A DNA stretch of 64,000 nucleotides from Loxodes magnus. Its lineage: Eukaryota > Ciliophora > Karyorelictea > Loxodida > Loxodidae. The DNA is taken from assembly GCA_946699065.1 (NCBI GenBank), contig CAMPDV010000723.1:124001-188000 (forward strand). The letters run 5' to 3'. Below are positions 22,260-33,940 of this stretch, in pieces. The notes beneath the pieces were generated by a model, which saw nothing but the letters and a program-made list of their open reading frames with translations, was not told the DNA's origin and searched no databases. Position numbers and translations under genes: made by a program. Within the stretch, counting starts at the first letter, position 1, and each line of letters begins with the position of its first letter.

Positions 22260-24359
22260 CACTCTTTTTTATTATTATGTTTACTCATACGTTTTGCTGG
22301 TGGAATTGTTTTATCTTCTTCTTCATGTTTCCTTTTAAGAATATTAAGATTAATATTGGAAGATAAGGTTTAATTCTGATAAATAGCATCGATCGAATCT
22401 GTTTAGTTTTATTAATCTTTTTGTCATCTTTTAGTAGAATAATTAAATATATCTGTTTTCAAATTTTAATTAAGTTTTTAAAACACTTCTATTTTTATCT
22501 CAAGTGTCTATATATTTTGGGTACTTTAAATGAATTTTAAGTTGAGTTAGTGATATTAATGCTATAGTAAAACAAAATCTTCATCTGGCAATTTAACTTG
22601 ACAGTATTAGTTATTATGTTATGTTATAATAGCATTAGTTGATGCTTTCTATTAATTATTTTAAGTTTACATTAACTTGTCTTGCTTGATTATACTTGTT
22701 TGAGTAAATTTTTGACACAAAAAAGCTGTTTATTATTTATTTATATTATCTGTTTAGATAATACTATCCTTTGTTTAAATATTTCCATATAATGTCTAAG
22801 TTTATGCATCTACTAATTACTTCTTCTAAAATAATTCTTTATACATTTGAATTTCCTTATTTTTTAATAGAATTTAATTTTGAAAAGCTATATTTATTTC
22901 ATAGTTTTATTATCTTTACTTATCTAATTCGATTTTAAAAGTTAAAATTTCCATTTAAGCTTTCTATTCTTAATCTATAAATTACTTATTTTAGTTTTAT
23001 AATTTTTAATATTAAGAATATAACTCTTGGAGTTAAATTTCGGTTATTATTTTTTATTAGGTAATTTGTTAAAGTAAATATTAGTTCTATTCTAATATAG
23101 TCTATTGATATCCTTGCTAAGTTTTATTTAGAAAGTTATCTATTTCAATCTAAGTAAAATTTCTAATTTTATTAAAGTTTTGGCATAGTGAATTATTTAC
23201 TCCTATCATTTAAGCTTAAGTAAAGCTTTAATTAGCATTAGCTTCAATTTGAATCTCTTAATTAGATTATATTTCATCTATTGAATTGACTTAATTCTCA
23301 TAGTTTTTCTATTATATCTAAATTTCTTGAACTATACTAATTATTTCATCTGTTTAAACTATTTAGTTACTGTAATAAGTGGAGAAGTTTGTTTAAGTAA
23401 TTTTATGAACTAGTTATTTTGATAGCATTTTTTGTGATATTGCTATATATCAGATTTGATTGACTAAAAATTGTTCTATAATTGTTTATATTTATAATAA
23501 ATTTTATTTATATAAGTTTTATAATATATTTTGGATATTTCTTAGTTACTTATCAATGTTTCAATATCTCGTTCATATTTTGCTTTTATATTAATTAGCA
23601 TTTCATTTAATTATTGGTTCTTATCTATAAGTCTTTATATATTATGTTTAAGTTCTTTTATTTCTAAGGTAAATAAGTTCTCATTAGACTAATTAATTAT
23701 TTGATTTTATATTACATTTCTTAAATCAGCAGTTTAATTTTAAGGTTGTTTGCTCTGAAGATCAGGTAAATAATGATTATTTGAATTATCAGGATTAGTA
23801 ATATTATTTTATTTCTGATTAATTTAGTTATTTGAAATTTAATAGAATTGTTAATTAGTATTATTCAAAAATTAATCTTAAGTTTATGTTATTTTTGACT
23901 ATCATAAAAGGATATCTTTATTTGAATTTTAATTAGGATTTTAAGGTATATCTTTAGAATTCTAACTATCTAAGATAATATCTTATTTTTGGAAAGATTT
24001 CTTAGGTAATCGTTTCGTATCTTTCGCGGTATTATTTTAGGCGGTTAATCTGTTCATCTATTTATAGGTTGATTTCACTTTCATAATACGCTACAATTAA
24101 TATCCACGTTGAAGAGAGTTCCTAAGTAGTTTTAATGGTCGTGTATGAATTTGTTTTCCGGTTTTTGACTACAATTTTTAAGTAGTTACCTTAATAAATT
24201 CATTATTAGGTTTACTTATTTAATTTGTAGTTACTACAAATCTTTCGTTTGGAGATTTTAATGCACCTGCCTATGCTTTTCCTATGAATTTGCAGCTTCT
24301 TTGAAATTAATTAAAGAAGAGTCACTATTAAAAACTAGTGAATTCTATATTTCGTCCAT
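22260..24359 (-). CDS. LINE 1 ORF1, coiled-coil protein
   Basis: ATG at 24359 opens M-D-E-I-Q-N-S-L-V-F. The translation is Asn/Gln/Lys-rich and includes a long heptad-like region (L-F-T-L-E-I-K-E-L-K-H-N-I-Q-R-L and E-M-L-I-N-I-K-A-K-Y-E-R-D-I-E-T-L), expected for the RNA-binding, trimer-forming ORF1 of L1-like elements. I could not follow a single frame through the whole span, so indels or introns are likely. No zinc knuckle was found in this copy. The end is approximate, just ahead of ORF2. Confidence 0.5.
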
Positions 24360-24370
24360 TTTTTTTCTAA

Positions 24371-25689
24371 CAAAATGTTTTAATACCTTCTCTATATTAT
24401 ATTAAACAAACACTATCAAGTTTATAATTATCAAATAAATGCTATTCGATACTTATTAGTAAATAAGTATTAGAAACCCTCAAAATGGAATTGATATTTT
24501 AGCTTTATTCCTAGTTATATTATTTCTTAAGAATCTTACTAATCTTCACTTTTAATCTAACATATTATAATTATAAAGTCGTACAATATTATTCAAGTCT
24601 GTTTGCTAATAGCCTATGGATAAAAGAAATAATCATTTAAGGCTCTTTAGAATTTTCCACCTATTGGGTAAATCTTTTGCGAAAATTCCAATATTGATAG
24701 AATTTGTATTCCAGGAATTTGTTTGAAGGATAAAATTTTGTATTAGTTTTTTTAAAAAAGTCTTTAGCCTTTTTAGCATTATATTGTTTAATAACCAAAA
24801 ATATAATAAATTAAGCATATTAACTATTTCCACTATAAAATTAAAAGTTCTACAATAGTATATAGATGTGCTATTACTAAGATACATGGTTAATAATTAT
24901 TTAAATGTTATAAGTATATCTCTTATAGTCTTTACATTAAAGCACTAAATATATAATACTAATAAGCTGCTTTGTTAAAATAAAGGGTTGCTAATAGTCT
25001 TAGTAACTGTAATATAATAATGCTAGGCTATTAAAATTAGGATATAGTGATTAGTTAATTAAGCTAGGTTGTTAATCTTATATCCTTGCTACTTTAATAT
25101 CTAATTATTTGTCTATTTAGGTTAAAATAAGTTGCTATTAAAATAACAAGCTTTTACTTCTTTTAAATATATTAAGGTTTACCATTATTTGTAGTTATAG
25201 TGAGTGAGGTGTAATTAGCTTACTACGTTTGAATACCAATCAGTTTAATAGATTCAAGATAGTGAGATCTAATAAAAACCTTAGTCTAGTCTAGTAATAT
25301 GTGAAGCTTAAAAACTTACTTGAAGTTGTTTATTGGCAATTCCTTTAGATCTTTATATGGTGAATAAAGGAACATTAAAGAAAAGTCAGCAAGATGAAAA
25401 TTTAATTCTATTCTAATAAGAAACAGTGATCTAAAAGACAGAGTCAGATATCAATTTCTATAGTCCAAATTTTAGTAAAAAGTAGAGAATGTTGAATGAA
25501 GCAAATAATAGACACTAAGAATGAGCTTAAAATTAAGATAAAGCGAGGTATTTGGACAATCTTATATTTGTCATTAATTGCTTGACTGGTTTTGTCTATG
25601 AATTCATCTAAGAAATATTTAAAAGCCTCAAATACTTCCAAACGAGAGATTCTTATTAGTGATGTTAATTTCTCTAAGGATTGCTAAAA
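24371..25689. other. A+T-rich DNA upstream of LINE 1
   Basis: May include the LINE 5' untranslated region. No domain is recognised. The stretch 24900-25350 is rich in short CTAATA/AGCTAG-like words but has no clear tandem unit. Confidence 0.4.
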
Positions 25690-26830
25690 ATTTTGAACTC
25701 TTTGATGAAGGCTGCGGAGAACATTAAATTGCTGTCTGATTTCTACTTAACTTCATTGCTAGAATTGCGATATTTTTGTAGTTAGAAATGCTTGATAAAC
25801 AGAAAAATATATAGAAGACTAATCAAGCTTTGGAAGTTTTTTCGCTATATTTTGATATATATAATATTAAGCCTGATACCCGAATAAAATCAAAGAAACA
25901 GAAAAAGACGAAATACCAAAAACAAAACATTCCCAGTATGAAACTTAATCTTTAAAATAAAGTCACATCTTCAAAGATAGAAACGAAATAGACGGTTAGC
26001 TTTTAATCCAGACCTCGTTGGATATAAACTGGTAGATTTGAAAAGAAGCTAAATATAGTTTAAAGATTATCTGATAAAACCATCAGAGGTTTAGAAGAAT
26101 TCTTACTCTTGAAAGAATAGTTTGAACTAAAGGAATTAAAAAAAGAAAAAAGTATAGGAATATCCCATCAACGATAGATATTTAAAATTAAAGAATCTCA
26201 ATGAGTCTCCTATTGTTTTTAACATGTTGAATATAACTGCCAAGTAAAGTTAACTAGTAAAAAATTTTTAAACTCCCTGCTTTCAATTTTTTAAATTGCA
26301 AGTTTAGTCTCAGAGCTACAATGAGGAGTTTAATCTAGCAGTAAAAAGATAATAAGCAACTTTCTTTAAAAGGGAAGAAAAAAGCAAAAAAATAATCAAT
26401 TTAAGCTATAAGATTTAAGGATTAAGGAACATATATATCATTTACTTACCTAATAAGTGGAATCTGGAGCTTAAAACAAAAAACATTTGATAGATTTATT
26501 TTAAAGCTTTTCGTAAAAGAAAATAGACAACTTCATATTATTCTTTTTTAGAAGATTTACATTATTGAAGCTAAGAAGTAGATTTAACTTCAAAGTAGCT
26601 GCTTGCTTATATGAATCAATTAAGATAGTTTAGTTGCTGGCTTAGTTTCTTTCAGTTTATCTTCTTAAAATTTATGTTAAAGAAAGACAAACTAAGTGTA
26701 AGAGCGAGGAACTACATATCAATGAACAGTAAATTGAAATGATTAGAGAAGAAAGCAAGTTCAAACTGACCAAAATCAACTTCAAAGTACTAGCCTCAGA
26801 GTTAATAAATCCATTAAAGTATTTAATTGA
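25690..26830 (+). CDS. Unrecognised coding stretch
   Basis: One continuous plus-strand frame, with the three stops read as Q/Q/W, stays protein-like for over 300 codons: mixed hydrophobic and charged runs such as N-S-L-L-S-I-F-Q-I-A-S-L-V-S-E-L and F-L-L-L-K-E-Q-F-E-L-K-E-L-K-K-E. There are no homopolymeric or tandem patterns. No family is recognised and neither start nor end can be fixed. The evidence is codon texture only, which is weak where no stop codon exists. Confidence 0.3.
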
Positions 26831-27059
26831 TTATTTATTGGAGCATTACTAGTTAAATTAATATATTATTAAGATTACTAGACTCAGTATCTTTAATTAA
26901 AGATAGCCTAATTCTGTATAATACTTCTTATTTATGTATCTTAATAAACTAACAAGATACATTAAACCTTTAAATATACTATATATTTCATTCTAAGCTT
27001 TTATTTACAAGATATTTGCTAATAAGTATATTAAACTAATTTAAAAATAAAATCTAGCT

Positions 27060-27900
27060 TTAATGCTTTTTTATGGTAGTTAATGTTTTAGGTTTATTTT
27101 AGCTTAAAGATATAAGGAAAATCAAAATAGAGTAGTATGATCTAAATTAAGAAAAGGGAAGTTAAGCAGATAGATCTATAAAGGATTAAACTGATAATGC
27201 TTTCAAGAGACTAAAGTATGAATGCTTTTGTAGTTTTGGGATTTAAATTTATGCCTATTGAATAGTGTAGTGAATGAAGCAGCAAATTCAATCTAAGATA
27301 TTGCAAAGTTGGAGAAAAAGACAGCAATTTTTATATTCCTAAGAGAATAAAAAATAAACGTAACTGAAAATTTTTGATTTAAGATAATCAAGAAATTGAA
27401 AAACTTAAAGAGTGTGTAAAATTATGCTACTTTGAGAATTTAGATATCGAGCTATTGCATGAATATTTCAATCTAAATTTTATAAAAGCCATTGAATATT
27501 CTAGTTCTAGAAGGATTTACATTTTTTTGTTTTTTCAAAAGGACAATTCTTAGATTTATAAGTTCAAAGTAGACATTTTGGCAACCCCTTTGGACATGTA
27601 CATTTCTCATTTAATCACAACTTTTTTATTTAAGACTTTGATTAATTAAATTTTAGTGACTTCTTTTTTTTCTATTTAGAAGCACTGGAATTCTATAATA
27701 TTTATTCTTCTATAAAACTTTTGTTATTCTATTTTTCTTAAGAAGTACTTGTTAAACCATGCTCAATATCCAATTTGTAACTACTTGCAAACTTAAATAT
27801 TTTTTAAATATCAAACATGCCTTTTGGTTGCAATTGATTATTTTAATTTATTCAGAAAAAAATTAAAGTTTAGCAGCTATTTCATTCTAGATAGCAAATG
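27060..27900 (+). other. Possible unrecognised coding stretch
   Basis: A frame near 27380-27650 reads I-E-K-L-K-E-C-V-K-L-C-Y-F-E-N-L-D-I-E-L-L-H-E-Y, then K-F-K-V-D-I-L-A-T-P-L-D, which looks like protein. Upstream 27100-27370 looks protein-like in a different frame. No domain is recognised; limits are guesses. Confidence 0.22.
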
Positions 27901-29500
27901 ATATTCTTAAATCTTTTAATTAATAAATTTAAATTTAAGCTTTAAAACTCTTATCTTGTAGGTTTAATTTTTTTCTCACTTTCATTATGTTTATTTAAAT
28001 ACTTTCTTATTACTACTAAAGACTGTATTCTTTTTAAATTTTATGACTAAAGTCAACTAGACTAGGATTTATTGTGGCTTTAATTTTAGTTTTAAATAAC
28101 TTATATTAGCTAATCTAATACTTATATTATCTAATACTACAAAGAAACATATTATGTTAAGTTTACTCTTTCTATTAATTCAGAAAATAATAATAGAAGA
28201 TATTAAAAATATGCTTTCTTAAAAAAAGCTTATAATTTTCTTAGTAACAAACAACTTATTTTAATAAAGAGAGTATTAATAGTGATAACTATGTTTTTTG
28301 GATAAGAATAGAATAATAGAATTAAGTTTTTATCTTTAAATAATCTAGAATAATTTAGGTATTATTAATTAGAAATGATAATTACAAAAATAACATAAAT
28401 AATAGATATAATATTAGTTTGCTATAAAAGAGAAAGTTATCTAAATGTATTAATTATAACTAATCTAATATCTAAATTAAAGAGAAATTAAATTAATAAC
28501 TAATAAAGCTAAAAGGATAAAATATTAAGTATTTAATAGACATAATTAAACATATTAAAGCTTATTTTAATAATAAAATTAAATATTACTATTTAATAAT
28601 TGTAAGATAAAATTAGTGATACACCATTTATAGCTAGTTTAAATATTTACTTTCTACTACTTATATTTATTACATTTATATATTTTGCTTAGAATCAACA
28701 TTATAATAAATTATATTAGTTTATTATTTTAAAAGAGACCTTTATAAATAAAAAGTTTTAATTAAATAGTAGTAAGAAAGTGGCCAATTAAAAGAGTTTA
28801 TCTTATAAATTCCAAAAATACTTTTTTTTTAATAATTTTATGTTTTTTAATATATATTCAAACTAATTAATAAGAAACTCAATTTTATTTACTTTTTTTA
28901 ATTAGTAAAAAGTTTAAAGAAATAATTTTTTGATTAAATGTAAGTGAAAAGTAATAATTAATAACAGTAGATTTAAAGAATTGTAATATTTTATTTATCA
29001 TATAAAAGGGTCTATAAAGAAATAAGGTTTTTTTATTAAGAGTCTTTGATTTAAAGCACAAATAAGTAGTAACTAATAAATGCATATTAAAGTTATTATA
29101 ATAAGGATATAAATTCTTCATTATAAACTTTTGATATAATAAATTATCCTTTCATTTAAAAGTAAAAAGATATAAAATAATTAAAATTATAAAAGTTTGT
29201 ACACTATTAGTTTTATATCTTGTCTCGTCTTAAGACAAAAATAGAAAAATCAATGTTTAATAAGATATTTATAAGTATGCTTAATAAATAATTTAATTGT
29301 TTAATTGTATTGAAATTAAGTAAGTAAAATTAATTGAGTTATTTTAATTAAATAGTTATTGAATTAAGTTATAAAAACTAAAATGGAGAAAAAACAAACG
29401 GAGAAAAAAGAAAAGCAATTTACTAAAATTTTTTTTTAAAGAAAACTCCTAAGAGCGAGAAGCCACATTCTAGGGAAAATATCTCTACTTCATTTTAAGT

Positions 29501-30469
29501 ATGAAATTCTGCCTAACTTATGCTACTAAAAGTTAATAAACAAGATCAGTTATGACCAAAGTAAAGGTATTTCTTTAATATTTTTTAGACTAAGTCCTCA
29601 CTGGTCACTCTTCACCTGTTTTATCGGTAGCCATATCAAGTGATATGAATTGAATTGTATCAGGTTCAGAATATCCTGAATATTCGATAAAGATCTGGAA
29701 TTTCCAGACAGGTGCTCTCATAAGAACTATAACAGGACATACTTCCTCAGTTAGATCGGTAGTAATTTCCCCAGACTCTAGCTATATAGTATCAGGATAT
29801 GGTGATTCAACCATCAAGATCTGAAACTTATAGACTGGTTCTCTCATAAGAACTATAACGGGACATACTGGTTCAATTTAAATGGTAGTAATCTCCTGTG
29901 ACTCTAACTATATCGTATCAGGATCTGAAGACACTACTATAAAGATCTGAAATTTCCACAATGGTGATCTCCAAAGAACTTTAACGGGACATACTTTTTT
30001 CGTTAACTCGGTAGTACTCTCCTATGACTCAAGATATATTATATCGGGATCTTCTGATAAAACTATAAAGATTTGGGATTTCTAGACTGGTCAGCTTGTG
30101 CGAACTCTTACTGGGCATTCAGGTTATGTTTCATCGGTGATAGTGTCTAAGGATAATAGGTATATAATATCAGGTTCTGGTGACAGTACTATTAAGATAT
30201 GGGACTTCTCTTCTGGTTAGTTTATTCGTACTCTTTAAGGTCATACAGGTGTTGTACGTAGTATTCAGTTAAGTGTTGATTCAAGTGTTATCTTTTCTGG
30301 TTCATGGGATGAAACAATCAAGATCTGGAACTTTGATAAGGGTGAGTGTATATAGACTTTATAAGGGCATACAGGATGAATATGGTCTATAGCATTGAGT
30401 GTTGATAATAGATGGTTGGTATCGGGAGGATGGGACAATACTGTGAGAAAGTGGAGAGTTTCGAGTTGA
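29501..30469 (+). CDS. Seven-blade WD40 protein A
   Basis: 322 codons from ATG 29501 to TGA 30467, with in-frame TAA/TAG as Gln and TGA as Trp (29822 and 29948 at the conserved I-K-I-W-N position). A 35-residue leader ([10 protein letters not shown]) is followed by seven 42-residue blades of the type L-T-G-H-T-x-x-V-x-S-V, S-G-S-x-D-x-T-I-K-I-W-N-F, closing with V-R-K-W-R-V-S-S. Seven blades make one complete beta-propeller, a protein-binding scaffold. No other domain is seen, so its partner is unknown. Gene B has exactly the same length. The leader contains a 22-base stretch, GT...AG (29569-29590), that looks like a tiny ciliate intron, but removing it would break the frame from this ATG. 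Either it is translated, or the true start differs and the leader is untranslated. The TGA stop is inferred from the end of blade 7. Confidence 0.88.
29569..29590 (+). other. Intron-like GT...AG stretch in leader of gene A
   Basis: A 22-base T-rich segment beginning GTATTTC and ending TTTTTTAG, of the size and look of ciliate micro-introns. Gene B has a 22-base counterpart at 51073-51094 and relic C a 19-base one near 2618. From acceptor AG to the first G-H codons A and C are the same length, which supports a real acceptor. Splicing would put the M-K-F-C start out of frame. Confidence 0.35.
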
Positions 30470-31070
30470 GTAACTTATGATTTGACTTAATTAAATTTTA
30501 CGATTAAAGATATAAGATATTGGTAATGTATTTAAATGAATGTTTAATGCTAATAATGTTTTTAGTTTTATGAAGTTTTTTTTTATTAATTAAAAATTTG
30601 TTATATTGTTAAATATTATTAGTTTAAAAATAGGGTTGAGTGATAGGTTATAGAAATTAGTGAGGTATGTTGATTTAAAGTGGTAATGTTTAAAAATATT
30701 TAAAATATAATTTTGTTAAATGAAAGCATGAAATAAGTTAAAGTTTAAATTTATGCTATAAAATTTTATGGATTTATTTTTAGATTTAGTAAAAATTTCA
30801 AGTTGAGTATAAATTTTCATTTTTTTTGTGAAGTGGTTAAAATATTATTTATAAGGTTAAAGTAAGTTTATAATTTTGATTATTAATTAAAAAATTTAAT
30901 TAAGTATTTATTTTAAATTAAATTAAATTAAATTAAATTTTGTTTTTTTATTATTTATTTTTTATGATTGATTATTATTATTTATTAATTATTATTAATT
31001 ATTATTATTATTAATTATTAATTATTTATTGTTATTATAAAATTTTAATATTTAAGTTTAATATTTTTTG
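30470..31070 (+). other. C-depleted 3' flank of gene A
   Basis: The plus strand is nearly without C: none between 30551 and 30726, while G is regular. The copy B counterpart (51974-52540) shows the same bias. It includes an (AAATT)n tract at 30915-30939 and an ATT-rich tract near 30970-31040. It may be a long transcribed 3' region or reflect strand-biased mutation. Confidence 0.6.
30915..30939. repeat. (AAATT)n microsatellite
   Basis: Five AAATT units in a row, also present in copy B at about 52418-52443. Confidence 0.8.
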
Positions 31071-31845
31071 TTTCCGATTTGGAAAAAATTTTTTGATATT
31101 AAGTTTTTTATTTATCATTATTTTTCGATTTTAGAGTTTAAATTTCATGAAAATAAAAAATTTGTTTTTTTATCCAGCGTTTTACACTACCAAAGATATC
31201 TGGGACGGAATAAATTTAATTATTTCGGGATAAAAATTTTAAAATAGGAATAAATTTTTTTATTTCGGGATAAAAAATTCTAAATAGGAATAAAAATTTT
31301 GAAAGTAATTTTAATAAAAGTTTTTAAAATTTCTTAGAAAAGCGGTTCTAAAATAATTTCGAAAATAATTATCTAAAATCGTTTTTGAAATTAAATTTGG
31401 AAATTAATTTTACAAATCTTTAAATTTTTTTTAAGGAATTTTTTTTAAAACTTTTTTTGATAAATATTTCTGGGACGGGATACATTTTTTTAATATGTAA
31501 AAAAGGTTTTTTTTTTAAATAGACTTAAAACTAAAAAAATTTTGAATTTTGGGATGGTAATTTAATTTTTTAAGTTATATGTTAATAAATTTATTTAAAT
31601 TTGTTTATTCTTGTGTTTAAGTTCAATAATAAATTTTTATTTTAATATGTTTCGTTTTCGATTGGAAAATAAAATTTTTTGATATTAAGTTGTTTATTTA
31701 TCATTATCTTTCAATTTTAGAGCTTAAATTTCATGAAAATAAAAAATTTGTTTTTTTGCTCAGCGTTTTACGCTGCCAAAGATTTTCGGCACGGAATAAA
31801 TTTAATTATTTCGGGATAAAAATTTTAAAATAGGAATAAAATTTC
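31069..31845 (+). repeat. Direct repeats carrying CAGCG inverted-repeat motif
   Basis: Two units of about 190 bases, 31069-31260 and 31650-31845, are about 90% alike by eye and lie some 580 bases apart. Each holds the motif CAGCGTTTTAC (31175 and 31761) followed by a GGGACGGAATAAA or GGCACGGAATAAA block. The second is a perfect inverted repeat, CAGCG-TTTTA-CGCTG. A third, degenerate unit with TGAGTTATACGCT lies at 32261. Copy B lacks the motif-bearing parts of both full units. Confidence 0.75.
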
Positions 31846-32299
31846 AAGAAAAAATTCCAAATATAAAAGATTTTTGAGAAAAAATAGGAATTAAAAAAAT
31901 TTTATATTAAAATAGAATTTGGAAATTTTTTTTGTAGAAATGGTTTTTTGTAAAAATTAAAAATAAATTTTGTTTTTAAGAAAATTTATTGTAAAATTTT
32001 CAACAAAACTTTTTTCTTTTTTATTTAAAAGTATATTTTTGATAAGGTTAATTATGTTTGAAATTATAAAAAAAATTTATTGTTTATGCTTTGGAAAAAA
32101 TACAATTTTTAATTTTGAACATCTTTTCTAGTAAATGAAAAAATTTGTTTTAAAAATTTTTAATATAATAAGAATTTACTTAAATGAAAACGATCTCAAG
32201 AAAAAAGGAGATATAATAAAATAACCATGAAATCGTGAAAAAATTATCCTTTTTTCGCTCTGAGTTATACGCTACAAAAGAATTTCGGGTGGATAAATC

Positions 32300-33940
32300 C
32301 TTTTCTTAAAGGATAGAATTTTAAAAGATTTGAAAAGTTTTTTAAATGACTTTTAAGAAGTAAAGATAAAAAAATAAATTACAATTTTTGAAGAAACAAA
32401 ATCAGTAAAATTTGTTTTTTATAAGAGGGCTTAAAACTATTTTTTTAATAGATATTGTAAATTTTAAAAAATAACTAATCTAAAAAGAGCTAAAAAATCT
32501 CTTTATAAAAATATGATCAATCAAATAAAAAAAATGAGGTAAATACATCTGTAATAATAAATTTTATGCCAATTTACAAAGAATCTAAAAAAAGGAATTA
32601 AACAAGGATCTAAATAATATATCTAACCTAACTATATAAAATAAAGAAACAAAAATTTATTAATCAAGTTTAAAAATATTCTGCTTTATTATAATAATTA
32701 TAAAAATATTAAAAATTTAAGATTAGTAAAAGAGTTTTGAAAAGAGCTTACTACGACTAACTATCTGTTTTTAGTTTGCGAAAAGATGTTAATTTAGAAG
32801 AGGAAAACAAGTTTTTTAAGAAAAATTGCTATATTAAGTATTTTTTCTCTTTAAAATTTTTCTCATTCTGTAATATTAAAAGAAAAGCTTTAAAGATAAG
32901 CTTTCTGATTTTAAGCAACTTGAATATATCTATTATGTATATAGAAAATCGATTTTATTTATTAATCTTAAAATTTGAATTTCTAATGAAGCTATTTTAT
33001 TAAAGTTGAAAGCTTTTTAAAAAATAGATTAATTATTTATCATATAAAAGCATTTGCTAGTAAACTATATAAATAATTTGAATATATGCAAAATTATAAA
33101 AATCTTCACTTTCTTGTAAATTATCTTATATTCCATCTAAAATAAGAATAAAATTATATTCTAATATTAAATAATAAGAATTACCAAAATGAAAGTGTAA
33201 ATAATTAAGAAATCAATATAGTTTTGATTATATCAAAAAAGGTTAAAAGCTTTAATCTTTTGTATAATTAAAATAATATACAAAGTGTAAGTTAATAACT
33301 ATTATAATTATATCTATAAAAAATGGGAAATATTTCGTACAATATAAAAAGAAACATATATAGCATAATAAAAAGCAAAGTTTCTACTAAGCCGATAATG
33401 CTAATAGTACACAATTTCATAAAGAACCTTAATAATGAGCTAGTTTTATTCTAAATTATTAGACAACTAAATTATAATTTATAATTTAAGCATTCCTTTA
33501 ATAAATGCTTGCTTTAATATATAATTTAGTATTTTTTAATTTAAAATACTAAATATTCATAAACATAATAATATTTAAAGTGCTTTATTTAAAATAAATA
33601 AAAAAAAGCAACTAATTTAAATTTAAAAGATCTTATCAAGAAATTAAATTAAAATGTTTTAATATTCATTTTCTAACTAAATAGTCATTGATTATTGTTC
33701 ATTTATCTATTTGATTGATATTTTAAAGATTGTAATTATATTTATTCATAAAGTATGATATCAACTGAAAATTGCTAGATTATTTAAAGATAAAAACTTA
33801 ATTATTAAAACAATTCTTTTATAAAATAAACAGTGATAAGATGATATTATAGCTTAAAAAGATAATTTTTTCCTGCAAATTGATTTATAAAACAAAACTT
33901 AATTTATATGAGATTAATTGAAGATGTGCAAGAATTTGAG
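32300..33940. other. Distal part of copy A, no gene seen
   Basis: Highly similar to 53130-54768 of copy B, but short standard-code frames here (for example 32776-33003) are broken by indels in copy B, so they are not conserved genes. Confidence 0.55.

Larger units (their letters stand above)
18440..24370 (-). mobile_element. LINE retrotransposon 1, nearly complete
   Basis: A two-ORF non-LTR element on the minus strand, in order coiled-coil ORF1 then endonuclease/reverse transcriptase ORF2. Its 3' end (about 18440) is fixed by alignment with the second copy on the plus strand, which ends near 36725; both end in an A/T-rich tail after the shared block ATAGATGT. The 5' end is set at the ORF1 ATG (24359); a 5' untranslated part may reach further. 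No target-site duplication was identified. ORF2 has at least one frameshift relative to the second copy, so this copy is probably not active. Confidence 0.85.
28086..33940 (+). repeat. Segmental duplication, copy A
   Basis: Direct repeat of 49587-54768, apparently about 95% identical over most non-coding parts by eye. It begins at the block TTAGTTTTAAATAACTTA. Identity is strong to about 33660, then weaker to 33940, where the 5'-truncated LINE begins. It contains WD40 gene A with its 5' and 3' flanks. Copy A is longer than B by roughly 680 bases, mainly two segments (about 31172-31490 and 31680-31995) that each carry one copy of the CAGCG inverted-repeat motif. Confidence 0.9.

Noticed and set aside
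28885-29121. Minus-strand frame resembling the one at 2114-2296
   Set aside because: The similarity reflects the shared non-coding 5' flank of the WD40 loci; frame and length are not conserved between copies.
32776-33003. 75-residue plus-strand frame in copy A
   Set aside because: Copy B has a one-base deletion in the same place, so the frame is not conserved.
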